64,000 bases of DNA from an uncultured Bacteroidota bacterium (GTDB lineage Bacteria > Bacteroidota > Bacteroidia > Bacteroidales > P3), in the NCBI GenBank assembly GCA_902774845.1, contig CACYJU010000007.1:38320-102319 (forward strand), written 5' to 3'. The notes beneath the pieces are model-generated. The model saw nothing but the letters and a program-made list of their open reading frames with translations, had not been told where the DNA came from and made no database searches. The position numbers were made by a program, and so were the translations under genes. Of this stretch, positions 24,953 to 32,191 are shown in pieces (positions within the stretch are counted from its first letter, which is position 1; every line of letters begins with the position of its first letter).

Positions 24953-25037
24953 GGTCGGACTTCGTCCTCAAAATCGTTCAACTCTTCTTTTTAAAATTTT
25001 CTGATTGATTTTTTATTGATTTTGAGCGAAGCGACCC
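24953..25037. repeat. GGTCG...CGACC repeat element, copy 3
   Basis: This complete copy begins GGTCG and has the mini-hairpin ggacttcgtcc (24957-24967), which differs from copy 1 at both sides of the stem yet still pairs. It continues tcaaaatcgttcaactc, the AT core and attttgagcgaagcgaccc. It is about 24 bases shorter than copy 1, which carries an extra tattcgaaaatct-like duplication. The 90 bases between copies 2 and 3 contain two tttccgtaatg repeats and no gene. Confidence 0.85.
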
Positions 25038-25044
25038 TTTATTC

Positions 25045-25084
25045 ACTCAAGCATTCACACATTCAAGCATTCAAACACTCACTC
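25045..25084. repeat. 8-nt-period tandem repeat at the 3' end of the S41 protease gene, five units
   Basis: The units actcaagc, attcacac, attcaagc, attcaaac and actcactc keep exact 8-base spacing. The stop codon of the protease gene (25079-25081) lies inside the last unit, so the array spans the gene end and the spacer. Confidence 0.9.
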
Positions 25085-26671
25085 CTTCCCTCTCGCCTGC
25101 TGCAGCTCGTGGTCGCTGGCGGCGTTGATGCGGTAGAAGGTCTCCGTTCCGTAGAGGCACTCGCCGATGTAGGCCTTCATAGTAGTTCGTAGCAGTTTGT
25201 CGTATTTTCTTGCACTTTTGGCATCTTTCTTCACCCCTTTCTTCGCGCCGTAGGCGTAGAGCCGCTCCATCATCGCGTTGTCCACCACGTAGCGGTCGGC
25301 GAAGGCGTCCTCGTTCGGATAGCGTTTCATAAGACCCTCGTAGTCGCACTTCACCAGGTCGAGCGCCAAATCCATCAGGCATCCTTTGTTTATCAAGCTG
25401 TTCACATACACCAGGTCCTCGTCTCTGAGATACGAAAGCACCTTGTCGGGGAAGATGCCGCCGCCGCCGTAGACGACACGGCCCTTCTTGGTGTAGTATT
25501 TCGTGGTGTCGGTGATGGCCGACACTATAGAGTCGCTCTCCATCTCAGCCAGCATGCGCTCGAGGTAGCTCTCGTAGTATTCGTCCGACCCCTTGTCGTA
25601 AGGCCTCTGGATGCAGCGGCCCGACGGGGTGTAGTAGCGAGCCACCGTGAGCCAGAGCGCCGCGCCCCCTTTCATGGGGAACTGCTGCTGCACCAGCCCT
25701 TTTCCGAAGCTCCTGCGGCCCACTATCTCGCCGCGGTCGTTGTCCTGGATGGCGCCCGCCAGCACCTCGCTTGCCGAAGCCGAGAGCTCGTCGATCATCA
25801 CCGTCACCTTGCCCTCGTAGAAAGCCCTGCCGCGAGCGTAGGTGTCCGTACGGCGGTGGTGAGCCCCTTCGGTGTAGACGATCAGGCGGCCGTGAGGCAG
25901 CAGGTCGTTAGCCATATTCACCGCCACGTCGAGCAATCCGCCCCCGTTGCCCCTGAGGTCGATCACCAGGTGCTCCATCCCCTGGGCTTTGAGGTTAGCC
26001 AGCGCACGGTGGAATTCCTTGTATGTGGTCTCGCCGAAGCGGGTCACCTTCACGTAGCCCGTCTCCTTGTCCAGCATGCCGCTGTAAGCCACGCTCGGCA
26101 CCGCTATCGAGCCTCTCACAATCGTCACCTCCTGCTTGGCCGAAGCCTTGCCGCGGAGGAGGGTGAGACGCACGCGCGTCCCCTTGCGGCCGCGAATCAG
26201 CCTCACCGTCTCCTCGGCGTCGCGCTTGACGCCCGACACCACGCTGTCGTCCACCGCGATGATGCGGTCGCCCGGACGCACGATGCCCTCAGCCGGACTT
26301 CCCCTGAGCACCTCGCCGGCCCACACCGTGTCGTTCCTGTGGCGCAGGATGACCCCTATGCCGTCGAATCCGCCGCTCAGCTCCTCATGCTGACGCTCCA
26401 GCTCTTTAGCCGAGAGGTAGTTGCTGTGAGGGTCAAGCATCTCCAGCATGCCACGCACGAGCTGCCCGTCGAGGCTGTCGCCCTTGAGCGAGTCGACGTA
26501 GGCGCTTTCGATGAGCTCATAAGCCTCCTCCACCGTCGACTTCTCGCCCGAGAGGTCGGCCACGCCGCCCTTCTTCACGTTAGGGGCGATGACGATGCCA
26601 GCCAGGAGGCCCAGCAGCATAGCGAGCAAGACGATGCTCTTCGACGTACTATTGTTCTCGTTTCTTGACAT
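25079..26671 (-). CDS. S41-family C-terminal processing peptidase (CtpA-like)
   Basis: The 530-residue protease has an N-terminal membrane anchor (SIVLLAMLLGLLAGIVIAP), a helical region, a PDZ domain (about 85-175, with GGFDGIGVILRHRND) and the S41 catalytic domain. The Ser-Lys dyad lies in DELSASASEVLAGA and RRSFGKGLVQQQ. The family degrades or trims periplasmic proteins from their C-termini. The C-terminal 150 residues form a helical extension usual in Bacteroidota members. A TACCTTTG box lies 34 bases upstream of the ATG. Confidence 0.92.
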   Translation of the reverse strand: MSRNENNSTSKSIVLLAMLLGLLAGIVIAPNVKKGGVADLSGEKSTVEEAYELIESAYVDSLKGDSLDGQLVRGMLEMLDPHSNYLSAKELERQHEELSGGFDGIGVILRHRNDTVWAGEVLRGSPAEGIVRPGDRIIAVDDSVVSGVKRDAEETVRLIRGRKGTRVRLTLLRGKASAKQEVTIVRGSIAVPSVAYSGMLDKETGYVKVTRFGETTYKEFHRALANLKAQGMEHLVIDLRGNGGGLLDVAVNMANDLLPHGRLIVYTEGAHHRRTDTYARGRAFYEGKVTVMIDELSASASEVLAGAIQDNDRGEIVGRRSFGKGLVQQQFPMKGGAALWLTVARYYTPSGRCIQRPYDKGSDEYYESYLERMLAEMESDSIVSAITDTTKYYTKKGRVVYGGGGIFPDKVLSYLRDEDLVYVNSLINKGCLMDLALDLVKCDYEGLMKRYPNEDAFADRYVVDNAMMERLYAYGAKKGVKKDAKSARKYDKLLRTTMKAYIGECLYGTETFYRINAASDHELQQARGKE

Positions 26672-26704
26672 TCAGCGTGATTATCTGGTTTTTCAATTCG
26701 ACCG

Positions 26705-26712
26705 CAAAGGTA
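26705..26712 (-). promoter_or_regulatory. -7 box for the S41 protease gene
   Basis: TACCTTTG on the minus strand matches TAnnTTTG. A GTTGG about 16 bases upstream is a weak -33 candidate. The leader would be about 28 bases. Confidence 0.5.
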
Positions 26713-26800
26713 CACAATATTTCCGAATCCAACTGACACGAAGTCAAAATGAGTTCAAGACGAATCCAGGTGGTAGCGACATCGAAGAGATGGGGGCGAG

Positions 26801-26854
26801 AATTCGAAGCCAACTCGAAACTAGATCGAAGCTAAATCGAAGCTAGATCGAAGC
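26801..26854. repeat. 11-nt-period tandem repeat
   Basis: The units tagatcgaagc, taaatcgaagc and tagatcgaagc are preceded by the degenerate units aattcgaagcc and aactcgaaac. The repeat lies in the 330-base gene-free spacer between the S41 protease and the defence island, which otherwise holds only the two -7 boxes. Confidence 0.85.
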
Positions 26855-26952
26855 GCCCTGTGTAAAGAACTAAATCTAAGGCATTTATATACATCTGAAA
26901 AAATATGTAATTCCCGAACAGAATATGAGTGTGTAATATTGAGTTTTTTTCG

Positions 26953-26960
26953 TATCTTTG
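26953..26960 (+). promoter_or_regulatory. -7 box upstream of the defence island
   Basis: TATCTTTG lies 44 bases before the remnant ATPase start at 27005. It may have been the promoter of that gene and may now drive tcmP and the genes after it. No convincing -33 box is seen. Confidence 0.45.
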
Positions 26961-27004
26961 CAATTTATATTTTTACATATAGAAACAATAATAGAGCAAC
27001 CGCT

Positions 27005-27120
27005 ATGGACGGATTTAAGAAAATTGAAATCAACAATTTCAGAGGCATTGACCAGCAAAAGCTTTAGGAAACTTGTATAATAAAATCACGGAAAACAAAC
27101 AAAACTACGAGAACACCTAG
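27005..27120 (+). pseudogene. Remnant of an AAA-type ATPase gene (N- and C-terminal scraps)
   Basis: The ATG at 27005 opens MDGFKKIEINNFRGIDQQKL and then meets a stop at 27065. FKKIEINNFRGI is the start of OLD/AAA_15-type ATP-binding proteins, just before the strand leading to the Walker loop. In the next frame LGNLYNKITENKQNYENT ends at a stop at 27118-27120 and looks like a C-terminal tail. The middle of the gene seems deleted, leaving an out-of-frame joint. The 81 bases from there to 27202 hold no recognised feature. Identification rests on a short match. Confidence 0.5.
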
Positions 27121-27201
27121 TACAGGAATCTGAATTTGGAATATTTGTAGGCGCTGAAAAGATCTCTTAAAGACAATCTATGATATTGAAGCATATATAT
27201 T

Positions 27202-28140
27202 ATGGCATCTCGATTGGAATTAAATAGGGAAGACAATCCTTTGTGCAGTAGGAATTGCAATAAGGAAACTCGACAGAATAAAACTGAAAACGACTTATGC
27301 ATTTCTGTTAAATCCGCAAAGGATAATCTTCCTGTAAGATGTGTTGGTGCTTGGGCAGAAGAAAAAATATATTTACTATATCAATACTTTGGTATTTTTG
27401 CCGGAGGAATGAAATACAAATGGAAGTTGAATTATATTGAGATTTGCAGTGGGCCCGGAAGGTGTATAAATCGTTCTTCTGGTCAAGAGTTTGATGGAAC
27501 AGCGATTTCCATATTACAACACAAATGTTTTGAACATATCAATCGAGCCATTTTTTATGATTACAACGATACCGTTGTGGACACTCTCAACCAGAGGATT
27601 CAAAGCCTAGGTCTTTCCCATAAGGCCATAGCCAAGCATGGAGATTACAACAATCCAACTTCAATTTCCAATGACCTTAGCCAGTTTTCTAATGATTGCC
27701 TAAATTTAATTCTTATCGATCCTACCGATTGCAGCGTACCATTCTCTTTGCTGGAGAGTATCGCCTCATGCATGCCTAAATTTGATTTGATAATAAACAT
27801 TGCAACTAATACTGATTTTAATAGAAACATTCCAATGGCTTTTTCTGACCCCAACCGTGCAGAAAAATACATTCGGTTCCTTGGAAGCGACAATTTCTTT
27901 AATTCCAGACGCAACCAAGCATTATGTGATTCAAAAGACTATGTTACGCTAAGAACATATTTCCGCGAAACATACAAAAAATCATTACAAAGGATAGGAT
28001 TCAATCACTTTGACTATACTCCAATCAGAAATTTATATGACATCCTTTTTGCCACCTCAAGCAGTAAAGGCATTGAATTCTGGAAGAAAGCAACAAAGGA
28101 AATAGATGCTAGTGGTCAACGTAGTTTATTATTTGAATAA
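27202..28140 (+). CDS. tcmP: Three-Cys-motif partner protein TcmP
   Basis: The 312-residue protein fits the TcmP family: a region YIEICSGPGRCINRSSGQEFDG near residue 80, resembling a methyltransferase motif I glycine loop, then FYDYN and a core LNLILIDPTDCSVPF. TcmP proteins are named for co-occurrence with DUF5131/Gp37-Gp68 proteins, and such a gene follows here with a 1-base overlap (TAATG). The function is not established. The coding sequence is much more AT-rich than the housekeeping genes, suggesting recent transfer. Confidence 0.8.
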   Translation: MASRLELNREDNPLCSRNCNKETRQNKTENDLCISVKSAKDNLPVRCVGAWAEEKIYLLYQYFGIFAGGMKYKWKLNYIEICSGPGRCINRSSGQEFDGTAISILQHKCFEHINRAIFYDYNDTVVDTLNQRIQSLGLSHKAIAKHGDYNNPTSISNDLSQFSNDCLNLILIDPTDCSVPFSLLESIASCMPKFDLIINIATNTDFNRNIPMAFSDPNRAEKYIRFLGSDNFFNSRRNQALCDSKDYVTLRTYFRETYKKSLQRIGFNHFDYTPIRNLYDILFATSSSKGIEFWKKATKEIDASGQRSLLFE

Positions 28141-28865
28141 TGAAAACAACAAAAATAGAATGGACAGACAAGACTTGGAATCCTATTACTGGGTGTACCA
28201 AGATTTCACAGGGATGTGCTCATTGCTATGCAGAAGTCATGACGCGCAGGTTAAAAGCAATGGGGTTGCCTAAATATTCCAATGGCTTTGAGGTGACATT
28301 GCATGAAGAATGTCTTGAGGAACCGTTACAATGGAGACAGCCTCATACGATATTTGTCTGCTCAATGAGTGATCTTTTTCATAAGGATGTCCCATTCTCA
28401 TTTGTTGACAAAGTGATGGATACGATACATTGTACTCCGCAACACCGTTATCAACTACTTACCAAACGAGCTGACAGAATGGCCGAATATTTCCATTCTC
28501 ACAACATTCCTATCAATGCGTGGTTAGGTGTTACAGTGGAAGCAGTTTCTTCAAAACCGAAAATAGAGTATTTACGTGATCTTGAAGCCCCAATAAAATT
28601 TTTATCATGTGAACCGTTGATTGAAGATTTAGGTATATTGAATCTATCAGGTATTGATTGGGTAATTGTTGGCGGTGAGAGTGGGCCACAAGCTCGCCCA
28701 ATGAAAGAAGCATGGGCGTTGTCAATACAAGAACAGTGCAAACTGCAAGGTTCTGCCTTCTTTTTCAAACAATGGGGAACTTGGGGGAGTGACGGAATCA
28801 AACGGGATAAACATAAAAATGGAAAACTAATAAATGGCAAAGTCTATCAGGCCATGCCAGTATAA
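28140..28865 (+). CDS. DUF5131/phage Gp37-Gp68-family protein with three-cysteine motif
   Basis: The 241-residue protein opens with IEWTDKTWNPITGCTKISQG followed by CAHCYAE. Cys19, Cys26 and Cys29 form the CX6CX2C motif that makes the family look like a radical SAM-type Fe-S protein. VCSMSDLFHKDVPF, YQLLTKRADRM, WLGVTVE and VIVGGESGPQARPM are family-typical blocks. Its substrate is unknown. The name comes from phage homologues, but no phage structural or integration gene is nearby. It is translationally coupled to tcmP and sits directly before mcrB. Confidence 0.88.
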   Translation: MKTTKIEWTDKTWNPITGCTKISQGCAHCYAEVMTRRLKAMGLPKYSNGFEVTLHEECLEEPLQWRQPHTIFVCSMSDLFHKDVPFSFVDKVMDTIHCTPQHRYQLLTKRADRMAEYFHSHNIPINAWLGVTVEAVSSKPKIEYLRDLEAPIKFLSCEPLIEDLGILNLSGIDWVIVGGESGPQARPMKEAWALSIQEQCKLQGSAFFFKQWGTWGSDGIKRDKHKNGKLINGKVYQAMPV

Positions 28866-28874
28866 GAGTAAAAT

Positions 28875-30323
28875 ATGAAAACTATAATTCAACTGCATAA
28901 AGGCGATGTCTCCAACAATGGTCAGGTAACTATACTTGATGAAGATAGGCTTTGCTATCTTGTAAAGTCTGTAAGCAAAGGAGCGGAAGGTTATAGAACC
29001 ATATCAAAAGCTTTGGTTCAGGAGTTTGTGTCCTATATTGAACAGCATCCTGATGTGCCAATCAATGAGGTGCGCTTCAAAATATCAGGACAAAGTAAAA
29101 TTGACAAATATGAATATGGGTATGGCGCAACCCTTGGTGTAATGGCCAAGATGGTTCTGGGACAAGAAGGCATTATCCGCGCAGCATCCGCCACTAAAGA
29201 TACCATAATACAGATTCAACCCAACAAGTCATTCATACCCTACCTCACCGCCTTGCGGACGAAGCCTTTTATGTTGTTGGCGGGAATCTCGGGAACGGGG
29301 AAGAGCCGCATTGTGAGGGAGATGGCGAAAGCCTGCTGGAAGGAGGGCGACCCTGAATACGAGAATAACAATCCGAGGAACTTCTGCATGGTGCAGGTGA
29401 AGCCCAACTGGCACGACAGCAGCGAGATGATTGGCTATGTGTCGCGTCTGAACGGCGAAAAATTCGTCGTAGGGCCATTCCTGCGTTTCTTGGCGGCAGC
29501 ACTCAAAGAGCCCGAGGTGCCTTACTTCCTCTGCCTCGATGAGATGAACCTCGCCCCTGTGGAGCAATACTTCGCCGAATACTTGTCGGTCATCGAGAGC
29601 CGCAAACTGAACTCCGACGGCACTATCACCACCGACCCCATCATCGAATATGTTGACGAGCCGTGGTACCACAGCCTGATAGCGCAGCTCTTCGATGACG
29701 AGGACCGCGGGGCAAGTCGCCGTCTGACCATCCCGCAGAACCTCTTCGTGGTGGGTACGGTGAATATGGACGAGACCACCTTCTCGTTCAGCCGTAAGGT
29801 GCTCGACCGCGCTATGACTATCGAGATGAACGAGGTGAACCTGCACGGCGGCTTGGAGAAAGGCACCGGCAACGAGATAGGCTATATCGGCAACAGCATC
29901 ATGGGCGATACCGCCGAAGGCTGCGACGTGTACGAAGACAACCGCGACCTCTGCGACCAAGTGCTGGCCTACCTGGAGCAGGTGAACTCCATCCTGGAGG
30001 GCACACCTTTCAAGATAGCCTACCGCACCCGCAACGAGTTCCTGATGTACGCCGTGAATCGCAAGGCTCTGGCCCCAGACAGCCAGCTGTGGCAGACCCT
30101 CGACGAGATGACCTCTATGAAGATTCTCTCCCGCATAGAAGGTGACAGCGACCGCACCGAGAAGCCCCTGACAGAGCTGAAGAAGCTTGTGGAAGAGCAT
30201 ATCGTCAACGCCATCCCACCCGTAGAAGAGGGCAAACCTGCACAGAAAAGCATCTCCGCCACTAAAATCGACGAGATGCTCGCCAAGCTGAAAGCCACCG
30301 GCTTTACCAGCTACTGGGCATAA
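28875..30323 (+). CDS. mcrB: McrB-type AAA+ NTPase (restriction subunit)
   Basis: The 482-residue protein has a unique N-terminal domain (1-115) and an AAA+ module: Walker A GISGTGKS (137-144), Walker B FLCLDEMNLAPVEQYFAEYL and GTVNMDETTFSFSRKVLDRA (sensor and arginine-finger region). McrB-type subunits recognise modified DNA through the N-terminal domain and translocate using GTP. The AAA+ part is GC-rich, whereas the first 115 codons match the AT-rich genes upstream, with a sharp change near 29220. The partner nuclease is probably the DUF2357 protein, separated by one gene. Confidence 0.85.
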   Translation: MKTIIQLHKGDVSNNGQVTILDEDRLCYLVKSVSKGAEGYRTISKALVQEFVSYIEQHPDVPINEVRFKISGQSKIDKYEYGYGATLGVMAKMVLGQEGIIRAASATKDTIIQIQPNKSFIPYLTALRTKPFMLLAGISGTGKSRIVREMAKACWKEGDPEYENNNPRNFCMVQVKPNWHDSSEMIGYVSRLNGEKFVVGPFLRFLAAALKEPEVPYFLCLDEMNLAPVEQYFAEYLSVIESRKLNSDGTITTDPIIEYVDEPWYHSLIAQLFDDEDRGASRRLTIPQNLFVVGTVNMDETTFSFSRKVLDRAMTIEMNEVNLHGGLEKGTGNEIGYIGNSIMGDTAEGCDVYEDNRDLCDQVLAYLEQVNSILEGTPFKIAYRTRNEFLMYAVNRKALAPDSQLWQTLDEMTSMKILSRIEGDSDRTEKPLTELKKLVEEHIVNAIPPVEEGKPAQKSISATKIDEMLAKLKATGFTSYWA

Positions 30324-30360
30324 TATTCCTTTTCGGAACCCGTTATCCCCCAAAGAAGTC

Positions 30361-32187
30361 ATGATGAAAAGCCCTGAAATAAAAGAGTTATTACTATACG
30401 GTGAAAGTATTCACCTGGAGTGCAAAGAATGCGGAAAGAGTTTGCCTAAATCCATCTGGGAAACATATTCTGCGTTTGCAAACACCTACGGCGGCACAAT
30501 ACTCTTGGGTGTGCAAGAAAACACAAGTGAGCCTAATCCAAGAAAGCGGTTTGTCATCAAGGGCGTCTCCAACGTAGCAAAAGCCATTGCTGACTTTTGG
30601 AATACCATCAACGGAGACAAAACCAACGTCAACATACTGAAAGACGAGAATGTATATCCTGTTGTTGTTGACGGCAAGGAGGTCATCGTGATTGACATCC
30701 CACAAGCCGATTATCGCCAACGACCGGTATACATCAACGGCAATCCCATAAAGGGTACTTTCAAAAGGACTTACGAGGGAGACTTCCACTGCAACGAGAC
30801 AGAGGTGAGAGCCATGCTGAGGGATGCCAATGAACAAGGATGCGACGGGATGTTCCTCGAAGACTACACCATGGACGACATAGACCTCGACTCTCTGCAC
30901 GCCTATCGCAACGAGTTTGCCGTCAGAAACCAGGTGCATGCTTTTAACCAACTTGACGACAAATCCTTTCTGAAAAGTCTCGGCGGCTATACCGTCAACA
31001 GGAAACAAAAGCGGGAAGGCTTGACTATGGCGGGATTGCTCATGTTCGGGAAAGGACTGTCGATCAGGGAACGCTTTGACAACATCAGGATGGATTACAT
31101 TGACAAAGCACATCTTGCCGACGGACAGCGATGGAGCGACAGACTCACATACGACGGGACATGGGAGAACAATCTATACAACTTCTTCCATAGAGTGGTG
31201 GGGAAACTTACGGCAGACATTCACCGACCATTTGTGCTGAATGGAATAGCAAGGGATGACGATTCGCCGGTGCTCCGTGCCGTGCGCGAGGCGGTGACCA
31301 ATATGATTATTCACGCCGACTACATGATTACAGGAGTGTTGCGTGTGGAGAAAAGGGAGAATCTTTTTTATTTCTCGAATCCAGGTAGTTTGCGAATTCC
31401 TGTTGAAAGAATTTACGAGGGCAACCACACCGCAGCACGAAACCCCAGACTACAGGACATGTTCAGAATGATTGGGTATGGCGATAATATCGGCAGTGGA
31501 TTCCCAACAATTCTTGATGCATGTAGACAAGAACAATGGCGCAAACCCGATCTAAGAGAGACCTCAGACTTGCGAACTGTGGATTTGAAAATATGGATGG
31601 TATCCCTAATGCCTGTTGACATTACCAATAGACTTCAAGAATTATTTGGCGATGAGTTCAGCCAATTGAATGGCACCGAGAAGCGGGTGTTGGCAACAGC
31701 CATGCTTGAGGACGAGGTCGACAATGGCACGATACAGGTTCTGCTGGAGAAAAATCCATTGGAGGTGGGGCATCTGCTATCAAGCCTTGTTGAAAGGAAC
31801 TACTTGACACAGATAGGCAAAGGTCGCTGGACCATGTATCAAATAAACAAAGATTACTTATGGGGTACCCCACAAGTTACCCCACAAGATAAATCCATAA
31901 GAAACAGCGATTTACAATTCACCCCACAAGAAACTCCACAAGTTACCCCACAAGTTACCCCACAAGAAAAATCTATCAGAATACTCCATCAGGAGAAACT
32001 TATTATTGCTTATTGCAAGGAGCCACGTACTTTGAACGAGATAAAAGAGTTTTTGCGTTTAAAAGACTCCAACTGGCTAAGACAGAAATACATCAACCCG
32101 CTTCTTGGGAAGAAGTTATGGATGACATCACCAGACAAGCCTCGTAGCAGTCAACAGAAATACACCTCTGTCCCGCCAGAAAAATAG
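30361..32187 (+). CDS. AlbA_2 (Schlafen-type) ATP-binding putative transcriptional regulator
   Basis: The 608-residue protein starts with an AlbA_2 domain (LLYGESIHLECKECGKSLP, then YSAFANTYGGTILLGV). It has a central GHKL/HATPase_c_4-like region (VREAVTNMIIHADYMITG, about 310-325, and GYGDNIGSGFPTI). Its C-terminal winged-helix part is preceded by a TPQVTPQ-repeat linker. Such proteins are annotated as ATP-binding transcriptional regulators or RecG-like proteins. Here the gene is inserted between mcrB and the mcrC-like gene on the same strand with short gaps, so it may control or join the restriction system. Confidence 0.82.
   Translation: MMKSPEIKELLLYGESIHLECKECGKSLPKSIWETYSAFANTYGGTILLGVQENTSEPNPRKRFVIKGVSNVAKAIADFWNTINGDKTNVNILKDENVYPVVVDGKEVIVIDIPQADYRQRPVYINGNPIKGTFKRTYEGDFHCNETEVRAMLRDANEQGCDGMFLEDYTMDDIDLDSLHAYRNEFAVRNQVHAFNQLDDKSFLKSLGGYTVNRKQKREGLTMAGLLMFGKGLSIRERFDNIRMDYIDKAHLADGQRWSDRLTYDGTWENNLYNFFHRVVGKLTADIHRPFVLNGIARDDDSPVLRAVREAVTNMIIHADYMITGVLRVEKRENLFYFSNPGSLRIPVERIYEGNHTAARNPRLQDMFRMIGYGDNIGSGFPTILDACRQEQWRKPDLRETSDLRTVDLKIWMVSLMPVDITNRLQELFGDEFSQLNGTEKRVLATAMLEDEVDNGTIQVLLEKNPLEVGHLLSSLVERNYLTQIGKGRWTMYQINKDYLWGTPQVTPQDKSIRNSDLQFTPQETPQVTPQVTPQEKSIRILHQEKLIIAYCKEPRTLNEIKEFLRLKDSNWLRQKYINPLLGKKLWMTSPDKPRSSQQKYTSVPPEK
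31864..31972 (+). repeat. Coding repeat for TPQVTPQ linker
   Basis: Copies of accccacaag with varying partners (gttaccccacaag, aaactccacaag) encode repeated TPQ units in the linker before the C-terminal winged helix. Similar TPQ-rich linkers occur in other AlbA_2 proteins, so this is a property of the gene family, not of the 8-nt repeat family. Confidence 0.75.
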
Positions 32188-32191
32188 CTTT

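Noticed and set aside
28140..28865. Prophage, because of the Gp37/Gp68 family name
   Set aside because: No integrase, capsid, tail or lysis genes are present; the protein family is common outside phages and is paired with TcmP.
29229..30362. A 377-codon open frame on the minus strand across mcrB
   Set aside because: It is antisense to the AAA+ motifs of McrB and shows no recognisable domain.
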